Source: Hymenobacter caeli (GTDB lineage: Bacteria; Bacteroidota; Bacteroidia; Cytophagales; Hymenobacteraceae). From it: a DNA stretch of 64,000 bases. Numbering within the stretch: position 1 is the stretch's first letter; each line of letters opens with the position of its first letter. A program made the translations under genes and the position numbers. Positions 8,721 through 17,256 of the stretch are shown in pieces. The DNA is taken from the NCBI RefSeq assembly GCF_013294115.1, contig NZ_JABSNP010000013.1:62001-126000 (forward strand), in the 5' to 3' direction. The notes under the pieces are model-generated. The model saw only the letters and a program-made list of their open reading frames with translations. It had not been told where the DNA came from and did not search any database.

Positions 8721-10325
8721 ATGAACACCGCTTCGTACAAATCAGCCGTGCTGGGCGCGGGTCGTTGCCTATTAGCCATCGGCTTGGGCCTGGGCCTGGC
8801 GGGCCCCGCCTGGGCGCAATTGCCCGCGGCAGCCACCGTGCCGCTCACGGTGCCCGCGGCCCTGGCCAGCGCCCCGTTCGACGTGCCGCGGACGCTGCAA
8901 GTGCCGGCGGGTTTCGCCATTGCCGTGTACGCGCGGGTGCCGGGGGCCCGCTTCCTGGCCCTCACGCCCGACGGTAATTTGCTCGTCTCGCAGCCCGGGG
9001 CCGGCAAGGTGGCGCTGGTGCGGCCTGGCAGCGCGGGCGGAACGCCGGTGGTGACCGACTTCGTGACCGGCCTGCGCAACCCGCACGACATAGTGTTCCA
9101 CACCATCGGCACCACCACGTACCTGTACCTGAGTGAGAGCAACCAGATAAACCGCTACGTGTACCAGGCCGGCGACCTCACCGGCCAGGGCCGCCAGGTC
9201 GTCATCGCCGGCCTGCCCGACGCCAGCACGCCCGAGCTGATGGGCAACTACGGACACCAGCTCAAAAACCTGGCCCTCGACGGCAACCACAAGCTCTACG
9301 TGAGCATCGCCTCGACCTGCAACGCCTGCGCCTCCGATACCCAGAGCGACCCGGTGCGCGGGGCCATTTACCAGTACGACGCCGACGGCAGCAACCGCCG
9401 GCTCTTCGCCCGGGGCCTGCGCAACGCCGAGGGGCTGGCCTTCATCCCCGGCACCAACACGCTGTGGGTGGCGGTGAACAACCGCGACAACACCCCCTAT
9501 CCCCTCGACGACGGCACCGGCAAGTACGGCCAGGTGCTGCCGGAATACGTGGACAACCACCCGCCCGATGAGTTCACGCAGGTGAACGACGGGGCCAACT
9601 ACGGCTGGCCCTTCTACAACCCTAACCCCGACGCCGGGATGGACAACATGCCCTTCGACCGCGACTACGACTGGAACCGCGACGGCCACGTGGACCTCGC
9701 CGCCATGACGCGCATCAGCAAAGGCATTCCGGCGCACTCGGCGGCGCTGGGCCTCACGTTTTTGCAGGGCACGGCCTTCCCGGCGGCCTACCGCAACGCG
9801 GCCGTCATCGCCCTGCACGGCTCCTGGAACCGCACCGCGCCTGCCGGCTACAAGGTGGCGTACTTCCCCTGGAACGCGGCTACCCAGACGCCCGGCCCGC
9901 AGGCCGACCTGGTGGCCGGCTTCACCGGCCCCAGCCTCGGCAGCGTCTGGGGCCGCCCCGTGGATACGGCCGTGGACCCGCAGGGCAAGCTGTTCATCTC
10001 CGACGACCAGAGCGGCACCATTTACCAGCTCGCCGGGCCCGCCACGGCGCTGGCCACGGCGGGCCCGGCCGCCGCAGCCGCCACGGCGCAGCTTTACCCC
10101 AACCCCACCGGGGCCGGCCCGGCCACCCTCGACCTGGGGGCCCTACCCGCCGGCCCCTATACCGTCACGGTGCTCGACCTGCTGGGCCGGGCGGTGCAGC
10201 CGGCCACGCCTGCTACCGGTGGCACCCGCGTGGCGCTCGACGCCGGCCGGCTCAGCAAGGGCGCGTACCTGGTGCGGGTGCAGGGCGCACACTTCAGCCA
10301 GGTATTGCAACTAGTGCGCAACTAG
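8721..10325 (+). CDS. Secreted PQQ-type sugar dehydrogenase-like beta-propeller with T9SS sorting domain
   Basis: The start MNTASYKSAVLGAG is chosen because it gives a signal peptide ending PAWAQ. The 534-residue product has a beta-propeller of the glucose/sorbosone dehydrogenase family, with GLRNPHDIVF, a Cys pair in STCNACAS, and GLRNAEGLAF and NYGWPFYNP motifs. Residues from about 460 form a T9SS type A sorting domain: LYPNPTGAGPATLDL, a GRAVQP turn and a final LVRVQG strand. It is likely exported and anchored outside. Whether it binds PQQ is not shown. It is the only large plus-strand gene in the first 28 kb and is flanked by inverted repeats. Confidence 0.87.
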   Translation: MNTASYKSAVLGAGRCLLAIGLGLGLAGPAWAQLPAAATVPLTVPAALASAPFDVPRTLQVPAGFAIAVYARVPGARFLALTPDGNLLVSQPGAGKVALVRPGSAGGTPVVTDFVTGLRNPHDIVFHTIGTTTYLYLSESNQINRYVYQAGDLTGQGRQVVIAGLPDASTPELMGNYGHQLKNLALDGNHKLYVSIASTCNACASDTQSDPVRGAIYQYDADGSNRRLFARGLRNAEGLAFIPGTNTLWVAVNNRDNTPYPLDDGTGKYGQVLPEYVDNHPPDEFTQVNDGANYGWPFYNPNPDAGMDNMPFDRDYDWNRDGHVDLAAMTRISKGIPAHSAALGLTFLQGTAFPAAYRNAAVIALHGSWNRTAPAGYKVAYFPWNAATQTPGPQADLVAGFTGPSLGSVWGRPVDTAVDPQGKLFISDDQSGTIYQLAGPATALATAGPAAAAATAQLYPNPTGAGPATLDLGALPAGPYTVTVLDLLGRAVQPATPATGGTRVALDAGRLSKGAYLVRVQGAHFSQVLQLVRN

Positions 10326-10398
10326 AGGAGCGCGTGTTGCCGTGCGGTGAGTGGATTGGTGGCTGGCGAACTTTCAGCTCGATGCTGGCCGCCCAGAA

Positions 10399-10488
10399 CG
10401 TCCTGCTGTGCCCCGTGAAGCGTTTCCACTGCGCCAATTGAGCCGTTCACCAAACCAATATAAATGCTTTGCGGGGCGCAGCAGGACG
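10399..10488. repeat. Inverted repeat between convergent genes
   Basis: Arms at 10399-10425 and 10462-10488 are inverted copies matching at 23 of 27 positions (CGTCCTGCTG core). The 36-base loop is AT-richer. It lies in the 212-bp space between the convergent dehydrogenase-like and serine hydrolase genes and lacks a T tract, so it is not a standard terminator although a structural end of transcripts is possible. Confidence 0.6.
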
Positions 10489-10537
10489 CCCAGGTGTGCT
10501 TGCTGCATAGCGTCAATGGTGCCTTAGGGCCCCCGCT

Positions 10538-12100
10538 TCAGGGCGTGGGCAGCAGCTGCAAGTCGAGGTGCTGCACCCGCGCCGGGCTTTCGGGACTCAG
10601 GGTGAAGAACACCTCCACCGTGGCCCGCTCGCCCAGCAGCCGGAAGCGGCCGCGCAGCTGGTTTTCCGGCTCCAGCTCGCCGACGCTACGAATGGGGCCC
10701 GCCTGGGCCAGCAGGGCCTGGGCGGCCTTGCGCCGCGTGGCCAGGTCTTCGTCGAGGAAGAAGTTTTCGGCGAACAGCGGATTGGTGGCCGGCGTGTTGA
10801 AATCGGGCAGCATGGCCGCCAGCTCGGCCTTGCGCTGCGCCAGGATGGCCGAGGCGGCCACGGCCCGCGGCCGCAGCCCGGCCAGCGTGATCAGTGTGTC
10901 GAGGGCCGCGTAGTTCTGGGCCGTGGGCGCGGCATAGGTTTGGTTGACGAAGGCCACCACGCCGATGCCGTATTCGGGCAGCAGCAGCCAGTACGAGCCG
11001 AAGCCGGGCAGCCCGCCGCTGTGGCCCACGTAGCGGCGGCCGTCGCAGTCCTGCGCGATGCGCAGGCCGTAGCCATAAGCCGAAGTAATGGGGCAGGCCC
11101 GGCCGCTGAGGGTGCGGCGGTTCACGGCCAGGGTAGTAGCCGACCAGGGCTGCTGCATCTCGCGCACCGAGCTGCGCCGCACCGGCCCGGCGTCGGGGGT
11201 AGCCGCCGTAATCGGCCGCGGCGCGGCATCGGCCTGAAACGCCAGGTACTTCGCAAAATCCTCGACCGAGGTGAGCAGCCCGCCCAGCGCCGCGAACGAC
11301 TCGCCCCGGGGCAGCAGCGGCTCCTCCGGGCCGGGACCGGCGGCGGTGGGGGCCCCGTAGCCGTGGGCCAGGCGGGCGGGCGGCACCTGCTGGTAGTCCC
11401 AAGTGGTGTGGCCCATGCCCAGCGGGCGCAGGATTTTCTCGCTAATGTAGGCCTGCACCGGCTGGCCGGATACCCGCGTGACAATGCGCCCCAGCAGCGC
11501 AAAGCCCAGGTTGCTGTACTCGTAGCCCACGCCCGGCGCGTTGGAAAAGCTCAGGCCCCCGCCCACCAGGGCGCTCAGCTCGGCGTCGGAGCGGCCCATC
11601 TGGCGGTCGCCCCAGGGGTTGTCTTCGGGCAGGCCCGCGCTGTGGCTCAGCAGCTGCCGGATGGTGATGGACGGCGCATCGGTGGGGGCGTGGGGCGCTT
11701 TTTTCAGCTCCGGCAGGTAGTTTTCGGCCGGGTCGTCGAGGCGCAGGCGGCCTTCGTCGCGCAGGCGCAGCACGGCCAGCGCCACGAAGCTCTTGGTCAT
11801 GCTGGCGATGCGAAACACCGACTGCGGCGTGACGGCGGTTTTAGTCGCCACGTCGGTGTAGCCCACGGCCCCGGTATGCACCAGCTGCCCGTCCACCACC
11901 AGGCCGTAGGCCAGGCCCGGCACGTGGCGCTGGGCGGCAAAGTCGGCGTAGAGCTTATCCAGCACCGGGAAGACGGCCGCAATACGGGCGGCGCGGGCTG
12001 CATCGGCCGGCGCGGCGGGTGGGGCAAGGGTCTGGGCCGGGGCCAGTAGGGGCAGCAGCGCCCATGCGCTGGCAAAAAGCAGCGGTCGAAGTGGAGTCAT
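10538..12100 (-). CDS. Secreted serine hydrolase, beta-lactamase family (second copy)
   Basis: The 520-residue protein is closely similar to the 227-1756 product along its full length. It has a signal peptide ending LAPAQ, SMTK at residues 100-103, YSN at 195-197 and HSGG at 360-363, plus the same C-terminal extension ending in LQLLPTP. These are the class C beta-lactamase/DD-peptidase catalytic motifs. The pair probably arose by duplication, with later insertion or retention of the genes between them. Substrate unknown; peptide or peptidoglycan-derived D-amino acid substrates are possible. Confidence 0.9.
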   Translation of the reverse strand: MTPLRPLLFASAWALLPLLAPAQTLAPPAAPADAARAARIAAVFPVLDKLYADFAAQRHVPGLAYGLVVDGQLVHTGAVGYTDVATKTAVTPQSVFRIASMTKSFVALAVLRLRDEGRLRLDDPAENYLPELKKAPHAPTDAPSITIRQLLSHSAGLPEDNPWGDRQMGRSDAELSALVGGGLSFSNAPGVGYEYSNLGFALLGRIVTRVSGQPVQAYISEKILRPLGMGHTTWDYQQVPPARLAHGYGAPTAAGPGPEEPLLPRGESFAALGGLLTSVEDFAKYLAFQADAAPRPITAATPDAGPVRRSSVREMQQPWSATTLAVNRRTLSGRACPITSAYGYGLRIAQDCDGRRYVGHSGGLPGFGSYWLLLPEYGIGVVAFVNQTYAAPTAQNYAALDTLITLAGLRPRAVAASAILAQRKAELAAMLPDFNTPATNPLFAENFFLDEDLATRRKAAQALLAQAGPIRSVGELEPENQLRGRFRLLGERATVEVFFTLSPESPARVQHLDLQLLPTP

Positions 12101-12165
12101 AGTGAGTGCGTGTAAATGCGCAGATTTTATTAAGTAGCTTTATTTCAATACGTTGCTGGATTCAT

Positions 12166-13191
12166 TCAATTGGTTTTGTTAGCTGCCGCGATTTGCAGCA
12201 GGCGCGCGTGAAAAAGCGCGGGCTCTTCCCAACTCGGTTGATGCCCACTGTGCTCAAACAAGAACAGCTGTTTCTTCGGGGCCTTAATGGCCGTGAAATA
12301 CTGCTGCGCCAGCGCCGCGGAAGTCGTGTAGTCGTACTTGCCCACGAGGAGGTACACGGGCAGTTGGAAGGTGTTCTGCTTCAGCAGATTTGTTTTCCCC
12401 CCATCCATGTAGCTGCTCAGCAGCTTGTACGTCCGCAGTACCGGGGTCATCCAATCCAGGGCCTGATAATCGGGGTACAGCGTCATCGGATTTGGAAGCT
12501 CCGCCACCTCGCTGCTGGCGAGGTACTTATCGGAAACCATCCGGAATCGCGACAGGCCAGCCAGGCCGTTTGGATAGCCTCCTGCCTCCGAAAACGGGAT
12601 TTTGGCCAGCGCCGCTAGGGTCGCCGTGTCCTTCCGCAGCGTGGCCTGCTGCACTACGTGGTTTCTGGCCAGCATTTCTGACTTGCCCGGGTTCACCAGT
12701 TGCCCCACCCCGATGTAGGCGGCGTAGTCCTGTGGGTACTTCTGCACGAGGTTCACCCCGATGAGGCTGCCCCAGCTGTGGCCCACGACGAATATTTTGC
12801 GCTGGTGGTACTGCTGCTTCAGGAACTGCGTCACCACGTGGGCATCCTCCACGTACAGCCCGGGCGTCAGCGCTACCGTCGTGTCGGTCTGCGACTTGCC
12901 GCAGTTGCGCTGGTCCCACGACACAAAAATGAAGTCGTTGGCGAGGGCCTGGCTGTACTTGCGGTTCATGGGCGTGGCCGGCCAAGAAGGGCCCCCGTGG
13001 ATAAACAGCAAAACGGGCTTCGTCTTGGAGGCGCCTTTAATCTCCAGGTACTGCTTCACCCCGTTGACGGGCAGCAGGAAAGCCGTATCGACGGCGGCTT
13101 GGCGAAGCGGACTTTTTGCTCCTTGGGCCCATGAGTAGGGGCCCCCAAGGAGGGCAATGCAAAAAAGAAGAAGGGCTGCGGTTCGCTTCAT
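12166..13191 (-). CDS. Secreted alpha/beta hydrolase, prolyl-iminopeptidase-like
   Basis: The 341-residue product has a signal peptide (ending YSWAQG). The oxyanion motif HGGP, followed by a WDQRNCGKS segment, and the nucleophile elbow GHSWGS (S139) resemble proline iminopeptidases and related S33 hydrolases; D287 (KYDYT) and H317 (SGHQPSW) complete a plausible triad. S33 members release N-terminal proline from peptides, though esterases look similar. It sits between the serine hydrolase and the amidohydrolase on the same strand, in keeping with a peptide-degradation role. Confidence 0.85.
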   Translation of the reverse strand: MKRTAALLLFCIALLGGPYSWAQGAKSPLRQAAVDTAFLLPVNGVKQYLEIKGASKTKPVLLFIHGGPSWPATPMNRKYSQALANDFIFVSWDQRNCGKSQTDTTVALTPGLYVEDAHVVTQFLKQQYHQRKIFVVGHSWGSLIGVNLVQKYPQDYAAYIGVGQLVNPGKSEMLARNHVVQQATLRKDTATLAALAKIPFSEAGGYPNGLAGLSRFRMVSDKYLASSEVAELPNPMTLYPDYQALDWMTPVLRTYKLLSSYMDGGKTNLLKQNTFQLPVYLLVGKYDYTTSAALAQQYFTAIKAPKKQLFLFEHSGHQPSWEEPALFHARLLQIAAANKTN

Positions 13192-13317
13192 AAAAAAAAT
13201 GAATTATTGTGGCTACCCCGCATCTTGGCGAAGTAGCAGTAGTGCGAGTAGTTCTTGGTGCGCGTGGCCCGGCTCTGTGGGTCGAGGGGGGAAACGTCGG
13301 CGTTGAAGCAGCGGGCC

Positions 13318-14649
13318 TCACTTGGGCCGCAGCTCGTTCTTTACTACTTTTCCGCCCTTCATCACGAAGCGCACCTGCTCCAGGGCGGTGATGTCGGCCA
13401 GGGGGTCGCCTTCCACGGCGATGAGGTCGGCGGCCATGCCCGGCGCCAGGGCCCCTATTTTGTCCTTCAGGCCCAGCAGCTCGGCCCCGTTGAGGGTGGC
13501 GGCCCGGATGATTTCCAGCGGCGATAGGCCGGCCGCGGCGTAGGCCCGGAACATCTGCAGGCTGCTTTGGCCGCGCGTCTTGCCGGGCACTTGGTAGTAC
13601 TCATCAGAGCCGGCCGCAATCCGCACGCCGGCTTTCACGGCGCGGGCCAGGCGCTTGTTGTTGCCGGCGGCAAATCCCTGCGCGCCTTGCTGGTACTGCT
13701 GGCGCTGCTCGGGGGTGGCGCTGGCCGGCGCGGGGAAAGCGCTGGTATAAAATTCGGCCGGGTAGTCGGTAGGCACCAGAAAAATCTTCTTAGCGGCCAT
13801 CATTTTCAGCACGTCGTCGGGCACGGTGTAGGCGTGCTCGATGGAGTTCACCCCGGCCTCGGCGGCGATGCGCGTGGCCTCGTCGCCGATGGCGTGGGCC
13901 GCCACGGGCCGCCCCTCCCGGTGGGCTTCTTCCACGATGACCTTCATTTCGGCCAGCGACACCACCCGCGGGTCGGTGTTCACGATGACCTTGATGCAGT
14001 CGGCCCCGTCGTAGAGGGCCTGGCGCACGGCCCGGCGGGCCTCTTCCACGCCGCTGATGGCCACGTACTCCTGCGCCACCAGGGCCTGGGCGGCGGGCGT
14101 GAGCTGCCCGAACTGCCCGCCCGCCGCGGCCAGCGCCCGGGTGGAGGCCACGATGCGCGGCCCCACCACCTCGCCCTTGGCAATGGCGTCGCGCAGGGCC
14201 ACGTCGCCGTTGTGGCCGCTGTTGCCCAGGTCGCGCACCGTGGTGATGCCGGCCTCCAGGTCTTCGCGGCCCATGGCCGCGCCCAGCAGGGCCCGGCGCG
14301 CGGTGCTCAGCGTGGCCACGGTCAGGAGCATGTTGTTGTCGTCGCCGCCCAGCTCGGGCCGGTAGTTTTGCAGCAGGTGGGTGTGGGCATCAATCAGGCC
14401 GGGCAGCACCAGCGCGTTGCCCAGGTCAATGACCTCGGCTCCGGCCGGAATCGGCAGATTGGCACCGGCCTGGAGAATGGTTTCGCCCTGCACCAGCACC
14501 ACGCCGTTGGCAACGATGCGGCCGGTGCGAACGTCCAGCAAGCGCCCACACTTCACCGCCCGGATGGCATTGGGTGCGGGCGTTTGGGCCAGGGCCGGCC
14601 CGGCGGTTAGCAGGGCCAGGGCCCAGCGGAGTAAAGAAAAGGAGCGCAT
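13318..14649 (-). CDS. Secreted amidohydrolase (imidazolonepropionase/Xaa-Pro dipeptidase-like)
   Basis: The 443-residue protein carries a signal peptide (MRSFSLLRWALALL, ending ALAQ). Metal-dependent amidohydrolase landmarks are in order: H89 and H91 (DAHTHL), the possible carboxylated K220 (CIKVIV), H252 (AHAIG), H272 (SIEHAY) and D349 (GSDEYY), with the closing GMAADLIAVEGDPL strand. Members of this subgroup include exported Xaa-Pro dipeptidases. The signal peptide is almost identical to that of the DUF885 gene at 17257-19083, suggesting duplicated 5' ends. Confidence 0.87.
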   Translation of the reverse strand: MRSFSLLRWALALLTAGPALAQTPAPNAIRAVKCGRLLDVRTGRIVANGVVLVQGETILQAGANLPIPAGAEVIDLGNALVLPGLIDAHTHLLQNYRPELGGDDNNMLLTVATLSTARRALLGAAMGREDLEAGITTVRDLGNSGHNGDVALRDAIAKGEVVGPRIVASTRALAAAGGQFGQLTPAAQALVAQEYVAISGVEEARRAVRQALYDGADCIKVIVNTDPRVVSLAEMKVIVEEAHREGRPVAAHAIGDEATRIAAEAGVNSIEHAYTVPDDVLKMMAAKKIFLVPTDYPAEFYTSAFPAPASATPEQRQQYQQGAQGFAAGNNKRLARAVKAGVRIAAGSDEYYQVPGKTRGQSSLQMFRAYAAAGLSPLEIIRAATLNGAELLGLKDKIGALAPGMAADLIAVEGDPLADITALEQVRFVMKGGKVVKNELRPK

Positions 14650-14809
14650 AAAGTGGGGAAAGTGGGCAAGTGATTTATTATCAGTGTTTTTAACTAAAAG
14701 AAAGGGCCAGCAAACTGCCCTGCCAGCCCAGGCAAGGGGCCCACGTAACCGAGCCGCTCCTGGTTTCTTCAGCGAACGGCGGTTTTTTGTCCAGTTGCTT
14801 TCCCTTTCT

Positions 14810-17164
14810 TTATAGCGCCCCGTCGCGCGGGTCGGTCTTGGGCAGCATCTTGTAGTCTTGCGGCGGCTCCATGCCGGCCAGGTTGCGCACGAAGTAGTCC
14901 CACCGGCGCCGGGTCATGTAGGGCGCATCGGGGCCGTAGGTGTGCTGCGCCTGCGGAAACACTACCAAGTCGAAGGTTTTATTCGCTTTGATTAAGGCGT
15001 CGACCACCAACATCGTGTTGTAGGGCGGCACGTTGTTGTCCATCAGGCCGTGAGCCAGCAGCAGCTTGCCTTTGAGGTTTTTGGCCAAGGGCGCGTTGGC
15101 CTGCGCGCTGTAATTGGACGTGCCGTCGGCCTGCGGCGTGAGCAACCCGACGTACCGCTCCCCCCAACCACTTATGTAGCTGCGCTGGTCGTGGTTGCCC
15201 GACTCGGAAATGCCTACTTTGTAGAAATCCGGGTAGCGAAACATGGCTGCCGCCGCCGCGTACCCGCCGCCGGAATGGCCCCAAATGCCGACGCGGTTCA
15301 GGTCCAGGTACGGGTACTTCTGAGCCAACTGTCGCAGCCCGGTCACCTGGTCAGAAAGGGTGTTTTCGGCTGGGTTGCCGTAGCACGCATCCTGAAAGCT
15401 CTTGGAGCGGTACGGGTTGCAGCTGCCTTCAATCAGCACCACCACGAAGCCCAGCTCGGCCAGCGCCTGATTATCCCCCCGCGCCGCGGCAAACGACCAG
15501 CCCCCGGTTGCACTTACCGTACCATATTGCGGCCCTGGGTAAACGAGGTTGACCACCGGATACTTCCGGCCCGGGTCCAGGGTGGATGGCGTGTACATCA
15601 GGCCATAGAGGTCAAATTGTCCGTCCTGTGCCTTGACCATAATGGGCGTTGGCGGCTTCCAGCCAATCGCGGTGAGCCGCGAAATATCGGCTTTTTCTAG
15701 GGGCAGCACAACCCGGCCGTCAGGAGCGCGCAGCAGGCTAATGGGGGGCGCGTTATACTGTGAATAGTTGTCGATGAAATAGCGGCCCGAGGGCGCGAAC
15801 GTGGCCGCGTGGTTGCCGGCCTCGGGCGTGAGCAGGGTGAGATGCTTGCCGTCCATGCCAATGCGGTATAGGTAGGTGAAGTAAGGATTTACCTGCTCGC
15901 GGCCACTGGCCAGGAAGTAAAGCTGGCGGGCTTTCTCGTCCACCCGCACCAGTCGCCTCACTGCCCAGCTCCCTTTCGTAATCTGGTGCTTGAGCTTGCC
16001 GGTAGCAGCATCATAGAGGTAGAGGTGCCCCCAGTTATCGCGGGCCGAGCACCAGATTACTTCCTTGGTTTTAGGCAGGTAGCGCCAGTTGGTGACTTCG
16101 CGGCCTGATTCAAAAAACGTCGGTACTGTTTCGGAAAAGACTTCCCGCACGCGGCCAGTAGCAGCGTCCGCCACGCGGAAGTTCACTCGTTTGCTGTCGC
16201 GCGAACTGGATACAAACGCCAGTTGCGTAGCATCTGGGCTCCATTCAACATCCCCCATTCTTCCCTCACATGCCAGGTTGAGGCAGCCCGTGTTGCCGCG
16301 GGGGTCAGGGGCCAGCTGAAGGTGAACCACTTTCGGCTGGTCCACCTCTAGGATGACCCGTTCGATGCTGATAACGTTCTGGTCGCCCACATAGGGGTAC
16401 TTCCAGGTTTTTAGCGTCGGCTGGCCCACGTTGGTCGTCACCAGGTACATGTCGCTCACCTGGCGCTGGTCCTGCCGGAAAGTGGCGATTTTACGCGAGT
16501 CGGGCGACCAGAGCAGCACCGGCTTGTCGGTGGTCGCGTAGCCCGAGTTGTCGGTGGCGTAGCCATAGTCCTTGATGCCGTCGGTGGTCAGCGCAGTTTC
16601 TGCCTTGGTCTTGGTGTCGCGCACCCACAAGTTGTAGTCACGCAAAAACGCCACCCGCCGGCCGTCGGGCGACGCGACTTCATTTAAGGCACTGGCCACG
16701 GCGCTCGCGCTCAGGGCTGGGATGGGGTCGGCACTGACCTGGCCACTAGCCACTTCGTATTGCCAATTCTTGTCCCCGGTCGCGAATAGTAACTGTTTCT
16801 CATCGGGCGAAAACGTGAAGGTGCGAAACGGCAGGCGGGCCGCCTCGTAGGGTTTGCCGCTGGCCGTGCCCAGGGACGCCGCCAGCTTAGCCGGGTCGAA
16901 AGCGGCGGTTTTGGTCTTGCGAACCGGGTCCACCAGAACGAACTCGCTGCCCTGCGGCGTCAGCACCCGGTACCAAAACCGGTCGCCAGCCAGCCAGGTT
17001 GGCGCGCCCATGCTGCGGTCGACTAGCGGCAGGGTATTGTAGCCCAGGAAGCCCTCGGCCCGAGCGTAGTCCTTGGCCGTGAGGGCGGGCAGCTGCTGGG
17101 CCGAGGCCGTTGCCGAAACTAGAAATGCTGTGGCCGTGAGCAGAACCAGGAAGTACTTGTGCAT
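14810..17164 (-). CDS. Secreted dipeptidyl-peptidase IV-like S9 peptidase
   Basis: Translation most likely starts at the ATG encoding MHKYFLVLLTATAF, giving a signal peptide ending ASAQ; 21 upstream in-frame residues are probably not used. The 784-residue product has an N-terminal DPP-IV beta-propeller (about residues 60-520) and an alpha/beta-hydrolase domain with S631 (GHSGGG), D709 (LMDNNVPP) and H741 (AQHTYG). DPP-IV removes N-terminal dipeptides ending in proline or alanine. The DUF885 gene at 17257-19083 ends 92 bases upstream of this start codon on the same strand, so the two may share a transcript. Confidence 0.92.
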   Translation of the reverse strand: MHKYFLVLLTATAFLVSATASAQQLPALTAKDYARAEGFLGYNTLPLVDRSMGAPTWLAGDRFWYRVLTPQGSEFVLVDPVRKTKTAAFDPAKLAASLGTASGKPYEAARLPFRTFTFSPDEKQLLFATGDKNWQYEVASGQVSADPIPALSASAVASALNEVASPDGRRVAFLRDYNLWVRDTKTKAETALTTDGIKDYGYATDNSGYATTDKPVLLWSPDSRKIATFRQDQRQVSDMYLVTTNVGQPTLKTWKYPYVGDQNVISIERVILEVDQPKVVHLQLAPDPRGNTGCLNLACEGRMGDVEWSPDATQLAFVSSSRDSKRVNFRVADAATGRVREVFSETVPTFFESGREVTNWRYLPKTKEVIWCSARDNWGHLYLYDAATGKLKHQITKGSWAVRRLVRVDEKARQLYFLASGREQVNPYFTYLYRIGMDGKHLTLLTPEAGNHAATFAPSGRYFIDNYSQYNAPPISLLRAPDGRVVLPLEKADISRLTAIGWKPPTPIMVKAQDGQFDLYGLMYTPSTLDPGRKYPVVNLVYPGPQYGTVSATGGWSFAAARGDNQALAELGFVVVLIEGSCNPYRSKSFQDACYGNPAENTLSDQVTGLRQLAQKYPYLDLNRVGIWGHSGGGYAAAAAMFRYPDFYKVGISESGNHDQRSYISGWGERYVGLLTPQADGTSNYSAQANAPLAKNLKGKLLLAHGLMDNNVPPYNTMLVVDALIKANKTFDLVVFPQAQHTYGPDAPYMTRRRWDYFVRNLAGMEPPQDYKMLPKTDPRDGAL

Positions 17165-17256
17165 AGAGCGAGAGAGAAGAATGGTGAAAATCAAAAGAGA
17201 AGCCCAGGAAAGCAGTTCGCTAGCCAAGCAGGTGCGGTGACTAAATCTGCTGAATG

